DNA of 64,000 nt from Bacteroidetes bacterium MED-G17 (GTDB lineage: Bacteria > Bacteroidota > Bacteroidia > NS11-12g > UBA9320), in NCBI GenBank assembly GCA_002457675.1, contig NTKK01000009.1:1-64000 (forward strand), read 5' to 3'. Each line of letters opens with the position of its first letter. Positions within the stretch are counted from its first letter, which is position 1. Positions 21,252 to 31,738 of this stretch are shown one piece after another. The position numbers and the translations under genes are program-made. The notes under the pieces are model-generated. The model ran no database searches, was not told the DNA's origin, and was given only the letters and a program-made list of their open reading frames with translations.

Positions 21252-22141
21252 AAAGGATTTTCTTTGGTATAGTATCAATACTTTTTTTATATCCAGTAAA
21301 TGCTCAAGATTTAAACTGTCAAGTTCAGGTAGATGCAAGCACTGTACAACTCACTAACAAACAGATATTTGTTGATTTGCAGCAGTCAATATATCAATTT
21401 CTTAATAATAGAAAGTGGGTTCAAGAGGAGGTGAATATTAATGAGAGAATCAACGCTACTTTCATCATTCGAATCACTAAATATTCGATAGATAATTTTT
21501 CTGCAGAAGTCCAAGTGCAGTCAAGTAGACCTGTTTACGGTTCAAGTTACAATTCTCCATTATTTAGTTTTCTCGATAGAGATTGGAAATTCCAATATAG
21601 CCAAGCACAACCTATGGATTTTCAAGATGGTTCAAATATCTATGGGCTAACCACCTTGTTGGCATTTTATACGTATATTATAATCGGTCTTGACTACAAC
21701 TCTTTTTCAAAAGATGGAGGAATTGACTACCTTAACAAAGCACTCGCACTAAGAAATGCGGCAATTAATGAGGCAGGGTGGGGGCCTTCTTCTGCTAAGG
21801 GTAGCAGGAATAAATATTACTTAATTGACAACCTACTCGACGATAGGTTTAAGCCTATTCACACATGTTTTTATACTTACCATTTAAAAGGTATGGATAG
21901 ATTTACGCAAGATAAAGAAGAGGCGCAAATGACCATATTCAAAAGTCTTGGAGAGATAAAAAAGGTATTTGACGCAAAGCCTAACTCTGTTTTACTTAGG
22001 GTATTTTTTAATGCCAAAAAAGAGGAGCTAATCAGTATTTTTTCTCAATCGTCACCTTCAATTAAAAATAGAGTAGTTGAATTATTAAAGCTATTGGATC
22101 CCGGTAATGCTTCTGATTATGATCAGATTACCTCATCATAA
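21248..22141 (+). CDS. DUF4835 family protein
   Basis: QDLNCQVQVDASTVQLTNKQIFVDLQQSIYQFLNNRKWVQEEVN...RPVYGSSYNSPLFSFLDRDWKFQY; adjacent to coaBC. Confidence 0.85.
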   Translation: MKRIFFGIVSILFLYPVNAQDLNCQVQVDASTVQLTNKQIFVDLQQSIYQFLNNRKWVQEEVNINERINATFIIRITKYSIDNFSAEVQVQSSRPVYGSSYNSPLFSFLDRDWKFQYSQAQPMDFQDGSNIYGLTTLLAFYTYIIIGLDYNSFSKDGGIDYLNKALALRNAAINEAGWGPSSAKGSRNKYYLIDNLLDDRFKPIHTCFYTYHLKGMDRFTQDKEEAQMTIFKSLGEIKKVFDAKPNSVLLRVFFNAKKEELISIFSQSSPSIKNRVVELLKLLDPGNASDYDQITSS

Positions 22142-22983
22142 AATGTGATCTTGTACCCACAAGTAAAATTTTCATAAGGTGCCAATATTTTTATACCTTC
22201 CTTTTGAAATAAATCATTTGTTGAATTCCAAAAATCAGCTACACCATTCCAAGGTTCAATGCATATGAAGGGCGCATTTGGTTTAGACCAAATCCCTAAA
22301 TAGGGCATGTCTGCAAATGATAATTTTAATATTTCTATTCCCTTTTCAATCAATGTAGCTTCTTGTATTCCTGACTTTATAAATACAAGTGCGTCACGGT
22401 TAAATGTATTTTTTTCGATTGTCAAGTTTTTACTTTTAATATCCATAAGGGTTTCGTCAGATATCAATCCTCTCTTTAAAAGATTTGGCGGGCTGTTAGG
22501 CACTTTGTTGAAACGGATCGAAACCTGATCTAATTCTGACACTGCGAAGGCAGGGTGCCCACCAACAGAAAAAGGCATGCTTGTATTGCTTAAATTTTGA
22601 ATATCAAAAGTAACGGTCAGTGTTTTATCTCGTAGCGAGTGTTTTACAAGAAAAGAAAAGTCAAATGGGAATACAGATTTGGTTTTCGTGTTGTAAATTA
22701 ATTTATGCACTATTTGGTGTTGTTCCAACGCTTGTAGCTCAAACAAAGAGTTTCTTGCGAAACCATGTCGGTTCAATTCAAATTTTTTGTTTTGATAAGT
22801 AAAATAGTTTTCCTTCAACTCACCAACTATGGGAAATAAAATAGGCGAATATCTAGGCCATATGTTCACATCTGCTTGCCACATGTATTCTTTATTATTC
22901 TTCTTACTTCTTGCGCTACATAATTCGGCACCAAAATCTTTTACCTTAATTTCGATGTGTTTATTTTCTATAGTTTGTATCAT
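22123..22983 (-). CDS. aldose 1-epimerase family protein
   Basis: FGAELCSARSKKNNKEYMWQ, RHGFARNSLF, VGGHPAFAV, CIEPWNGVAD. Confidence 0.88.
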   Translation of the reverse strand: MIQTIENKHIEIKVKDFGAELCSARSKKNNKEYMWQADVNIWPRYSPILFPIVGELKENYFTYQNKKFELNRHGFARNSLFELQALEQHQIVHKLIYNTKTKSVFPFDFSFLVKHSLRDKTLTVTFDIQNLSNTSMPFSVGGHPAFAVSELDQVSIRFNKVPNSPPNLLKRGLISDETLMDIKSKNLTIEKNTFNRDALVFIKSGIQEATLIEKGIEILKLSFADMPYLGIWSKPNAPFICIEPWNGVADFWNSTNDLFQKEGIKILAPYENFTCGYKITFYDEVI

Positions 22984-22986
22984 TGG

Positions 22987-24621
22987 TTAAAAGTGGTATT
23001 TACCAACAATGGGCATTTGTCTTCCAAGGCCAAAAGCTTTGGAACTTATGCGTAAAGTGGGAGGTGCTTGAAATCTTTTATACACATTTTGATCAACCAT
23101 TTTGACTACTTTTCTTACAAGTCTCTCGTCAAATCCAAGATCTACAATCTGTTGCCAACCAAGTTGGTTTTCAATATAGTTGAACAAAATCTCATCCAAT
23201 TTTACATACTCAGGTAAACTGTCTGTATCCTTTTGATTGGGTCTTAACTCTGCTGAGGGTGCTTTCGTTATGATATTTTTAGGAATAATCTCTTCATGTC
23301 TATTGATATACTTTGCCATCTGGTAAACTTGTGTTTTGTACACATCTCCAATGACTGATAAACCTCCACTCATGTCTCCATATAGTGTTGTATAACCTAC
23401 GGCTGACTCACTTTTATTGCTGGTGTTTAATAAGATATACCCAAATTTATTGCTCATAGCCATAAGCAAAACACCTCTGGCTCTCGCCTGAAGGTTTTCT
23501 TCGGTAACGTCTCTGTTTAGTTGAGAAAAATTTTTTTGAAGCGTATTTTCAAATTCATCTACTACATTTTGAATAGGTAAAATAAACTCTTTGATTCCTA
23601 AATTTTTTGATAACTCTTGGGCGTCAATTATAGAAGAATCGCTACTAAATTTAGAAGGCATCAATACGGCAGATACATTTTCCTTACCTAAAACTTCTAC
23701 TGCTAGAGCGCCAGTTACAGCAGAGTCAATGCCTCCTGAGGATCCAAAAACAGCTTGGGTAAAACCCAATTTTTTGAAATAATCTTTGAGCCCCATCAAT
23801 ATTGCTTTATGAATGTGCTTGATATCACCATTTTTATTTGGCTTTATCTCAGGGTCTCTTTTGCTATTTGAAATTTCAATGGTTTCAATTGTTTCATCAA
23901 AAAAATTCAATCGTTTTACAACTTCTCCATTTTGATTTATAAATACACTTCCACCATCAAACAGCAATTCTGTATTCCCCCCTACTTGGTTAACGTAAAC
24001 TAATGGTAACTTATATTTTCTTGCATTTTCCGTCATTATGGACTCCCGCTGTTCCATTTGATTATAATTATATGGAGACGCGGAAATGTTGACAATCAAA
24101 TCTGGTTTTTCTTTGATCAACTCATCCATTGGTGTTTGTTCATAGAGTTTTTTTTGACCCATGTTCCATAAGTCTTCACAAATTGTAATAGCAACTTTTT
24201 TGCTACCAATTTTTGTGCAATGATGACTTTTGTTTACTTCAAAAAATCTACTCTCGTTGAAAATATCATAGTTTGGTAAGAGCGTTTTATGCTGAATGAA
24301 TTTTATTTTACCATTTTCAATTAACAAAGCTGAATTGAATAATTTTTTTCCATTGGGATTGGAATTAATTTGAGGAGCTCCAACGATTACTGAAATTCCT
24401 TTACTGGCTTGGCACAATCTTTCTATTTGTTCATTACATCGTTCAATAAAACTATCGTAGTCCAAAAGGTCTTTTGGGGGATAACCTGTTAAAGAAAGTT
24501 CTGAAAATATGATAAGATCTGCATGCTTCTCTTTTCCATGCTGCATGGCTTTCAATATCTTAGAAGTATTGTTTTCTAAATCGCCAATTCGGTAATTGAG
24601 TTGAGCCATACAAATTTTCAT
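22987..24621 (-). CDS. nadE: glutamine-dependent NAD+ synthetase
   Basis: Nitrilase domain (FSELSLTGYPPKDLL, ITICEDLWN) plus synthetase PP-motif (FGSSGGIDSAVTGALAVEVLG). Confidence 0.97.
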   Translation of the reverse strand: MKICMAQLNYRIGDLENNTSKILKAMQHGKEKHADLIIFSELSLTGYPPKDLLDYDSFIERCNEQIERLCQASKGISVIVGAPQINSNPNGKKLFNSALLIENGKIKFIQHKTLLPNYDIFNESRFFEVNKSHHCTKIGSKKVAITICEDLWNMGQKKLYEQTPMDELIKEKPDLIVNISASPYNYNQMEQRESIMTENARKYKLPLVYVNQVGGNTELLFDGGSVFINQNGEVVKRLNFFDETIETIEISNSKRDPEIKPNKNGDIKHIHKAILMGLKDYFKKLGFTQAVFGSSGGIDSAVTGALAVEVLGKENVSAVLMPSKFSSDSSIIDAQELSKNLGIKEFILPIQNVVDEFENTLQKNFSQLNRDVTEENLQARARGVLLMAMSNKFGYILLNTSNKSESAVGYTTLYGDMSGGLSVIGDVYKTQVYQMAKYINRHEEIIPKNIITKAPSAELRPNQKDTDSLPEYVKLDEILFNYIENQLGWQQIVDLGFDERLVRKVVKMVDQNVYKRFQAPPTLRISSKAFGLGRQMPIVGKYHF

Positions 24622-24726
24622 ACCACAATATTAGTTTTTAGCATAACCAGAAAAATACAAAATAGATTTGTTTTTAAAAATTGAATTCTTTTGCTAGGTA
24701 TTTTGTTGTTTTGACTCCTGATTAAC

Positions 24727-25746
24727 ATGCGAAGACTTTCATCGATCTATCCTTTCCTTATTTTTTTGCTTATTTCTACCTCATTTTCATGTAATCCGAA
24801 CAAGAAGCCACCTGATGTTTCAGAAATTGATATAGATCTGAAGGTAAAGCGCTTTGAGATTGATTTTTTTGCATGTCAAGATTCTCAAGATTTTTTGAAT
24901 TTAAAGATCAAGTATCCTACTTTCTATGACATCTATATGGATGTATTTATGTCTTCCGTAACTGGAGGAGAACGGGCCTCTTTTCTTGAGAAAATTGAAA
25001 ATATTAAAAGTGCAAAAGGCGAAGTAGAACAATTGTTGATTGAACGGGTACTAAGCACCTATGCTGATTTTGAATCACAAAAAAATGAAATATCAGCAGC
25101 TATGCATTTTTTTAAATTCTATTTCCCAAGTCTTGATATTCCTCAAATTATCACGTTTATCGGAAAATTTGATTACGGAAACCCATATTACGATTCTACT
25201 ATTTGCATTGGTTTAGAAATGTATTTAAACCCAGACTTTAGTCTTTACAAGAAATTGCCTTTTCCGAAATATCGCATTAGAAAATTTAAAAAAGACTTAC
25301 TTGTCCCAAATACACTAAAGGCACATATTCATAATGTTTTTTCGGTAGAAGATTGGAAGGGAAATAGGCTTTTGGATAAAATGATTCAACAAGGAAAAAT
25401 TTTATGTTTAATGGATGCCATATTACCTCAAACACACGACTCCCTAAAAATTGCTTATTTGAAGGGACAAATTGAATGGTGCCAAGAAAATGAAAGTCAA
25501 ATGTGGCGATGGCTTGTAGAAAATGACCTATTGTATAGCACCAATAATGCAGAAAATCTAAAATACTTAGAAGATGGTCCTTATACTATTCCTACGGGAA
25601 TTGTTGAGTCCGCACCACGTATGGCGGTTTGGATTGGTTGGCAAATAGTTCGAAAATATATGCAGAAAACACAATGTGACGTCAATGATTTAATCTATGA
25701 AAATGACGTAGACAAAATATTGAAGTTAAGCAGGTATAAGCCTTAA
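24727..25746 (+). CDS. gldB: gliding motility lipoprotein GldB-like
   Basis: LLISTSFSCNPNKKPP lipobox, DIDLKVKRFEIDFFACQDSQDFLNLKIKYPTFYDIYMD, FIGKFDYGNPYYDSTICIGLEMYLNPDF; adjacent to nadE. Confidence 0.85.
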   Translation: MRRLSSIYPFLIFLLISTSFSCNPNKKPPDVSEIDIDLKVKRFEIDFFACQDSQDFLNLKIKYPTFYDIYMDVFMSSVTGGERASFLEKIENIKSAKGEVEQLLIERVLSTYADFESQKNEISAAMHFFKFYFPSLDIPQIITFIGKFDYGNPYYDSTICIGLEMYLNPDFSLYKKLPFPKYRIRKFKKDLLVPNTLKAHIHNVFSVEDWKGNRLLDKMIQQGKILCLMDAILPQTHDSLKIAYLKGQIEWCQENESQMWRWLVENDLLYSTNNAENLKYLEDGPYTIPTGIVESAPRMAVWIGWQIVRKYMQKTQCDVNDLIYENDVDKILKLSRYKP

Positions 25747-25793
25747 AAAGCTTAATCTTTACTTAAGCAAATTTTATGAAACAATAAATTTAA

Positions 25794-25819
25794 GGCATTA
25801 AAGCTATGATGCCGTTTTT
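25794..25819 (+). terminator. possible rho-independent terminator after gldB
   Basis: GGCAT-taaagctatg-ATGCC-GTTTTT; short stem with U-tract in a convergent intergenic region. Confidence 0.45.
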
Positions 25820-26633
25820 ATTGTTCACTGATTATATAGTCTCCTGAAGAATTCACTTCTATTTTAGGAAGTTTTTTGTGGGTTTTAAAATATTCATAAA
25901 CAGGAAGCATATTGTACCAAAAGCGATGTAATTGTGCTGCAGGATATTGCTTCATTATCCTTAGTCGATTCCTTTCGCTCATTTCATTAGGAAAAATATG
26001 GATATAAACATTGTCTTGACCACAATTTTTCGCCTCTGTAGCCAACAAATAAAGTTGCTCAATCATCATGTCGCCTATGGGAATACAACCAATTGTAGCA
26101 CATCCACCGTGAATCATGATATCACCACCAAGATTACTTGATTTATTTCTTATCCGATCTGCCATGTTAGGGTAGCTGACGCGCAAAGACAAGTGGTAAT
26201 TGCTTTTAGGATTAAAAGATTCAAGCACATAAAAACCTTCGGGTATTTGAAAATCTCCCTGTCTTTGCTTGGGACCTAAAAAGCCAACTGTACTGCAAAA
26301 ATCATAAATAGCGAAAAGAGAGAATGTATCCACATTTTTATTTTTTAAGAAAACATTCACCATCTCTTGTTCTTTAAATACTTGTAGGTATAGATCAAAA
26401 CACAATGGATTAATGTGGCATGAACGAAGCAAAGAATCCAAATCCCAATAGTAATTTCGATAAGCTTGTTTTACTCTATGGTTTTTTAATTGTTTATCTC
26501 TCCATACATTTTGGGATTTTACTGGGGCAACTCCAACACTAAGGAAAAAACCCATAAGTAAAATTTGAAAAATCTTCTTGCTCAATTTGTATATTCGTTT
26601 GTTTGACAGCTGGAAAAATTTATTTGGTACCAA
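25818..26633 (-). CDS. murein L,D-transpeptidase (YkuD family)
   Basis: MIHGGCATIGCIPIGD active-site motif; N-terminal signal sequence. The 5' part overlaps divergent rsmI, so the real start is probably downstream. Confidence 0.87.
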   Translation of the reverse strand: MVPNKFFQLSNKRIYKLSKKIFQILLMGFFLSVGVAPVKSQNVWRDKQLKNHRVKQAYRNYYWDLDSLLRSCHINPLCFDLYLQVFKEQEMVNVFLKNKNVDTFSLFAIYDFCSTVGFLGPKQRQGDFQIPEGFYVLESFNPKSNYHLSLRVSYPNMADRIRNKSSNLGGDIMIHGGCATIGCIPIGDMMIEQLYLLATEAKNCGQDNVYIHIFPNEMSERNRLRIMKQYPAAQLHRFWYNMLPVYEYFKTHKKLPKIEVNSSGDYIISEQ

Positions 26634-27286
26634 CGCCTATAGGTAATCTCAAAGATATAACCTTAAGGGCACTTGATATCTTATTTATGGTAAAATTAAT
26701 TTTAGCTGAAGATACAAGAGTTACAGCTAAATTATTAAATCATTATGGTATTAGTAAACCGCTCAAATCCTTGCATGCGCATAACGAACATCAGATGGTT
26801 TATGAAATTCTTCAAACAATTCATTCTGGATTTGAAGTAGCATACTGCACAGATGCTGGAACGCCGGGCATCAGTGATCCCGGGCACTTATTGGTCAGAG
26901 AAGCAATTAAACTGAATATTGAAATTGAATCTTTACCCGGCGCAACTGCTTTTGTACCAGCCTTGGTAAACTCAGGTCTACCTTGTGATCGATTTGTTTT
27001 TGAAGGATTTTTACCGCCTAAAAAAGGTCGGAAAAATAAAATTCAGAAAATAGCCGAAGAGGAAAAAACCACTATTATTTATGAAAGTCCCCATAAAATT
27101 TTAAAAACTTTAGATGAAATTTCTCAATATGTAGAGCCACAGAGAAGAATATGCGTGGCTAAAGAACTAAGTAAAGTTCACGAAACTTACTATAGAGGGA
27201 ACATTAATGAAGTAAAAAACCAATTAAAAGCAAGTAATGTTAAAGGAGAATTTATAATTGTTTTGCAAGCAAAAAGCACCAAATGA
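26603..27286 (+). CDS. rsmI: 16S rRNA (cytidine(1402)-2'-O)-methyltransferase
   Basis: GKIYLVPTPIGNLKDITLRALDIL, AEDTRVTAKLLNHYGI, YCTDAGTPGISDPGHLLVREA, LPGATAFVPALVNSGL. Confidence 0.97.
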   Translation: MTAGKIYLVPTPIGNLKDITLRALDILFMVKLILAEDTRVTAKLLNHYGISKPLKSLHAHNEHQMVYEILQTIHSGFEVAYCTDAGTPGISDPGHLLVREAIKLNIEIESLPGATAFVPALVNSGLPCDRFVFEGFLPPKKGRKNKIQKIAEEEKTTIIYESPHKILKTLDEISQYVEPQRRICVAKELSKVHETYYRGNINEVKNQLKASNVKGEFIIVLQAKSTK

Positions 27287-27318
27287 AAAACTTATTCGTT
27301 TTAGAAAAGCTTAATTTT

Positions 27319-29580
27319 ATGAAGATTACAAACTTTATTTTCCTGCTGTTTTTTTCTGCCATTTCAATAGCCCAGGATATTCCTGTAGGCGCTTGGAGAT
27401 CGCACTTTTCATATAATGACGCACTTGATATTGAGGAAACCAAGGATCGAATTTTTTGTGTAGCAGAATCAGGGATGTATAGCGTAGATAAGGTTTCTGG
27501 AGAGTTTCAAACATATTCCAAAGTTCAAGGATTTGCAGAATTTCAAGTAGCTAGAATAAAATATGCTGATTCTCTAGGACTACTATTAATAGCGTATGCC
27601 AATACAAACCTTGACATTTTAACCGATAAAGGTGAGATCTTTAATATTTCAGATATTACCAGAAAACAAATTTTAGGCGAAAAGCGAATCAATTCTATCA
27701 ATATTATTGGTGAACTGGCATATTTATCATGCACATTTGGCATAGTCGTCGTTGATTTAAATAAAAAAGAAATTAAAGACAGCTACCTTAACATAGGCCC
27801 AGGTGGAACAAGCTTAAAAATAAACTCAACAGAAGTGTTTCAAGATTACTTGTATGCAGCAACCAACAATGGAATTTATCGCGCATCCGTATTGACCAGT
27901 AATCTTTCAGATTTTAATTCATGGGTTCTTTTTGAAACTTCCATTTCGAATTCAAACCATTTGAAATACTTTGGAGGCAAACTTTTTGCAACAATAGATA
28001 GTGTTCGTTACACTTTTGATGGCAATATCTGGCAATCACACCTCAATAGCCAAAAAAACAATGTTGTTTCTATTCAGATCCATCATAAGAAATTGATCAT
28101 TGCACAACACGGAAAAATATTAATTATTAATGAAAATGGGCTTGAAAGGGAGCAAAATGAAAACCAAATAAACGATGCCTTGGTAGATGAAAATGGAAAT
28201 ATATGGAGTGGTGGTTTTTCTGTAGCAATGTTTAGGATAGATAAAAAAGGTCAGTATTACTTTTATCGTCCAAATGGACCAAAAACATCCCAATGTTTTG
28301 ATATAGTTGGACACCAAAATAAAGTATGGGTAAGCGGAGGAGGATATAATCAACAATACGCCCCAAACTATTCCTCGAACGGGTTTTATCAATTTATAAA
28401 AGGGAGATGGCAAAATACAAATGCATCAAACAGTAAAATTTTCTCACAGTATGCATTAGCAGATTTTACCAATATCGTTGCAGATGAAACAAACAGTCAT
28501 ATTTGGTTTGGTACACATGGGAGGGGACTTATAGAAACAGTAAATGGAGAAGTCCTTGATGTTTATGACTCCCGAAACAGCACCCTCAAACCAATAGTGA
28601 ATGATTTGGTATATGTTACTGGTATTGCTTTTGATAGCAAAAATAACTTATGGATAAGCAATTATGGGGGGGATACCGCTTTGTCTGTTCGAAGGCGTAA
28701 TGGTAAATTTCATTCATTCTCAATACCTAAAACCAATGTCGGCGAAATTGTAATTGACAAGCTCGACCAAAAATGGATGCTTTTACCCTTTGATGTTGGT
28801 GGGGGAATTGGTGTATTTAAAGAAATTGGAGAAATTGCAACTGGGGAATTCCAATTTAGAACATTGACTACTGTTGAGGGAAATGGAAATCTCCCTAGCA
28901 ACAATGTAAACGCACTTGCTTCCGATAAAAACGGAGAAATTTGGGTAGGTACAGAACAAGGACTAACGGTATTCTATAACCCGAGAGATATATTTCTTGG
29001 TGGTCAAAGAGCGGATGCGCAAAAAATAATTATTGACGACGGAAAAGATATTGGATACTTACTCGGAACAGAATATATCAATGACATAAAAGTCGACGGA
29101 GCTAATAACAAATGGGTCGCCACCAATAATGGTGCTTGGTACATTGAACAAGATGGTGAAAAAGTGGTTCGGCACTTCACTAAAGAGAATAGCCCATTGC
29201 CTTCAAACAAAGTGAATGCGATAGGTATTAATCCAATTAGCGGAGAAGTGTTTTTTGGCACAGAGTTGGGAATCATTTCGTATCGAGGACAAGCAACTGG
29301 AGCTGATAATTCTCATCAGAAAGTAAAAATTTTTCCAAACCCTATAAGGCCTAACTACACCGGTTTTGTAACAATAAGTGGACTCCCAGAAAATGCTTTT
29401 GTAAAGATAACAGATATTGCAGGCAATCTGGTTTATGAAATGAGAGCGCAAGGTGGAACCGCAATTTGGGAAAGAATCAATTTGTCAGGTGAAAGACCAA
29501 AAACAGGTATTTATCTTGTTTTTTCAGCTAATCAAGATGGAGAAGAAACTATGGTGAACAAATTTTTGTTGGTCAACTAA
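27319..29580 (+). CDS. porZ: two-component-regulator-propeller protein, PorZ-like T9SS component with C-terminal sorting domain
   Basis: MKITNFIFLLFFSAISIAQDIPVGAWRSHFSYNDALDIEETKDRIFCVAESGMYSVDKVSGE; propeller repeats (IWFGTHGRGL, IWVGTEQGLTVF); C-term KIFPNPIRPNYTGFVTISGLPENAFVKITDIAGNLVYE. Confidence 0.85.
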   Translation: MKITNFIFLLFFSAISIAQDIPVGAWRSHFSYNDALDIEETKDRIFCVAESGMYSVDKVSGEFQTYSKVQGFAEFQVARIKYADSLGLLLIAYANTNLDILTDKGEIFNISDITRKQILGEKRINSINIIGELAYLSCTFGIVVVDLNKKEIKDSYLNIGPGGTSLKINSTEVFQDYLYAATNNGIYRASVLTSNLSDFNSWVLFETSISNSNHLKYFGGKLFATIDSVRYTFDGNIWQSHLNSQKNNVVSIQIHHKKLIIAQHGKILIINENGLEREQNENQINDALVDENGNIWSGGFSVAMFRIDKKGQYYFYRPNGPKTSQCFDIVGHQNKVWVSGGGYNQQYAPNYSSNGFYQFIKGRWQNTNASNSKIFSQYALADFTNIVADETNSHIWFGTHGRGLIETVNGEVLDVYDSRNSTLKPIVNDLVYVTGIAFDSKNNLWISNYGGDTALSVRRRNGKFHSFSIPKTNVGEIVIDKLDQKWMLLPFDVGGGIGVFKEIGEIATGEFQFRTLTTVEGNGNLPSNNVNALASDKNGEIWVGTEQGLTVFYNPRDIFLGGQRADAQKIIIDDGKDIGYLLGTEYINDIKVDGANNKWVATNNGAWYIEQDGEKVVRHFTKENSPLPSNKVNAIGINPISGEVFFGTELGIISYRGQATGADNSHQKVKIFPNPIRPNYTGFVTISGLPENAFVKITDIAGNLVYEMRAQGGTAIWERINLSGERPKTGIYLVFSANQDGEETMVNKFLLVN

Positions 29581-30299
29581 TGTTGGTTAAAGGAAGAGGA
29601 ATTGTTATAAAAAACATTACGTATGGAGAAACAAGTCTTATAAGTAAGATTTTATTGCAGAATGAAGGGCTTAAAACTTTCTTAGTGAATGGAGTAAGAT
29701 CAAAAAAATCAAAATTTAAACCGGCATATTTTCAACTTTTCACCTTGCTTGAATTAGATTATTATCAAAAAGAAAGTACCAACTTTTTAAGAATTAAAGA
29801 AATAAAACCAGACCCATTACTTCATGGATTACAAGCAAACGTCAAAAAAATCCTGTTAATACAAAGAATGGTTGAGTTTATTAACAATATCCTTTTGGAT
29901 AATCTTTCGGAACCAAAAAGTTTTGATTGGTTGAAAAAATATATTCTGTATGTCAATGACCACGAAGTACATCCCCCCGCTCTTTATCTTCATTTTTTAA
30001 TAAAGTCAGGGGAAATACTAGGCATTTCTCTAGAAAATTTGCCAGAAGACCAAAATAGCTTTGACCTAGAATTTCTTGAAACTTCAAATAACAAAAATGG
30101 TCAATTTTTACTATCACAAGAGGATAAGCAATTTGTTCGGGTTGTATTTCAACTAAAACTTGCTGAACACCAGAAAATTCAGAGATATAAGGGAATAAAA
30201 AGATTGACAAATACTTTAGAAAAATTTTATACCCATAAAAATCGTTTTACGGTACATTCAAAAATTGCATCATCTATCAACAAACTTAATGCGCCTTAA
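29580..30299 (+). CDS. recO: DNA repair protein RecO
   Basis: GRGIVIKNITYGETSLISKILLQNEGLKTFLVNGVRSKKSKFKPAYFQLFTLLELDYY. Confidence 0.93.
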   Translation: MLVKGRGIVIKNITYGETSLISKILLQNEGLKTFLVNGVRSKKSKFKPAYFQLFTLLELDYYQKESTNFLRIKEIKPDPLLHGLQANVKKILLIQRMVEFINNILLDNLSEPKSFDWLKKYILYVNDHEVHPPALYLHFLIKSGEILGISLENLPEDQNSFDLEFLETSNNKNGQFLLSQEDKQFVRVVFQLKLAEHQKIQRYKGIKRLTNTLEKFYTHKNRFTVHSKIASSINKLNAP

Positions 30300-30873
30300 A
30301 ATAGTCACATATATCAATCAATTCATACTTTGTCTAATGGTTTCTGTCCATGTTTCACAGGCGCAAGTAGATACAGGCGTAGTCGTAAAAAAGGAAATCG
30401 ACAACAACGGCGATACACTTTATTCCAATATGTTAGACGAATTCATGCTAAAAAGTATGGATACAGAAGAAGCTCGAAAAAAATACTTAAAACTAATTTA
30501 TAATACCAAAAAGGTAATGCCCTATGCTAAATTGGCCGCATTTCGAATTCAAATGCTTGAGGACAACTTAAACCAAATAAATGGAAGAAAGGAAAGAAAC
30601 AAATATCTGAAAGCGACAGAAAAACAGATAAAGAGGGAGTTTATGGAAGACTTAAAAAAACTAAGTAAAAGTCAAGGTAAACTTTTGCTCAAACTAATTC
30701 ACCGAGAGACAGGTAAAACAACATTTTCAATTCTTAAAGGTTATAGAGGAGGAGCTACTACAATTTTTTGGAGTGCAATGGCAAAATTTTATGACGCAAG
30801 CTTAAAGGTGAAGTTTGATCCAATAGAGGATTATCAAATCAATTATATCATAGAAAAATACAAACTGGAATAA
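30289..30873 (+). CDS. DUF4294 domain-containing protein
   Basis: KKYLKLIYNTKKVMPYAKLAAFRIQMLEDNLNQI...LSKSQGKLLLKLIHRETGKTTFSILKGYRGGATTIFWSAMAKFYDASLK. Confidence 0.85.
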   Translation: MRLKIVTYINQFILCLMVSVHVSQAQVDTGVVVKKEIDNNGDTLYSNMLDEFMLKSMDTEEARKKYLKLIYNTKKVMPYAKLAAFRIQMLEDNLNQINGRKERNKYLKATEKQIKREFMEDLKKLSKSQGKLLLKLIHRETGKTTFSILKGYRGGATTIFWSAMAKFYDASLKVKFDPIEDYQINYIIEKYKLE

Positions 30874-31584
30874 ATGAAATTAGACGTATTGGCATTTGGG
30901 GCTCACCCCGACGATGTAGAGCTTGGATGCGCAGGAACGATAGCCAAGATGGTTCGTCAAGGTAAAAAAGTTGGTATTGTAGACCTTACTTTGGGCGAAC
31001 TTGCAACCAGAGGTGATGTGGCAATTAGAGAGGAAGAATCTAAAAAAGCAGCTTCAATTTTAGGCATACAATACAGAGCAAACCTTAATCTTGGTGACGG
31101 TTTCCTTGAAATAAATGAACAAAATATCTTAAAATTAATCGTTGAAATAAGAAGACATAGACCTACAACAATCTTGGCCAATGCGCCAAAAGATCGACAC
31201 CCAGATCATGAAAAATCAGCAGAACTCGTAAAAAGAGCGAACTTTTTATCTGGACTAAAAAAAATCGACACTCGATTCCAGTCTAAAAGTCAAGAAGCTC
31301 ATCGGACACAAAAATTATTTCATTATATACAAGATTATTATCTTGAACCAAATTTTTGTATAGACATTACTGATTTTATGCAAATCAAAGAAAAGGCAAT
31401 TAAGGCTTATAGTTCACAATTTTATAACCCTAATGTGGAAGAATTGGATACGCCGATAAGCAAACCGAGCTTTCTTAAACATATAGAGGGAAGAGCAATT
31501 CAATTTGGTCGCTACATACAAAAAGACTTTGCTGAAGGATTTCTATCAGAATACCCTTTTGAACAGGTAGTATTACCGCATTAA
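30874..31584 (+). CDS. bshB1: bacillithiol biosynthesis deacetylase
   Basis: DVLAFGAHPDDVELGCAGTIAKMVRQGKKVGIVDLTLGELATRG; RHPDHEKSAEL; PIG-L family metal site. Confidence 0.93.
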   Translation: MKLDVLAFGAHPDDVELGCAGTIAKMVRQGKKVGIVDLTLGELATRGDVAIREEESKKAASILGIQYRANLNLGDGFLEINEQNILKLIVEIRRHRPTTILANAPKDRHPDHEKSAELVKRANFLSGLKKIDTRFQSKSQEAHRTQKLFHYIQDYYLEPNFCIDITDFMQIKEKAIKAYSSQFYNPNVEELDTPISKPSFLKHIEGRAIQFGRYIQKDFAEGFLSEYPFEQVVLPH

Positions 31585-31635
31585 ATCTTTGTTTTCATTT
31601 TTAATACTTTTCTTTAGTTTTATTCACAATTTAGT

Positions 31636-31643
31636 TACTTTTG
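31636..31643 (+). promoter_or_regulatory. possible upstream -7 box (TACTTTTG) in the str leader
   Basis: TACTTTTGCCGCCCC followed by the stem-loop CCTTCctcgGAAGG; no good -33 element seen. Confidence 0.35.
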
Positions 31644-31706
31644 CCGCCCCTTCCTCGGAAGGTGGAGCACAAGCTCAGGATTATTAATAAAAAATTGATA
31701 AGTCGG

Positions 31707-31738
31707 TTTGTCTAGGTTTCATACTATTGTTACTTTTG
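31707..31738 (+). promoter_or_regulatory. Bacteroidota-type promoter for rpsL/str-S10
   Basis: TTTG-N20-TACTTTTG, 23 bp upstream of the rpsL ATG. Confidence 0.7.

Noticed and set aside
25750-25768. GCTTAA-tctttac-TTAAGC as the gldB terminator
   Set aside because: AT-only weak 6-bp stem; the GGCAT...ATGCC-GTTTTT structure just downstream is a better candidate.
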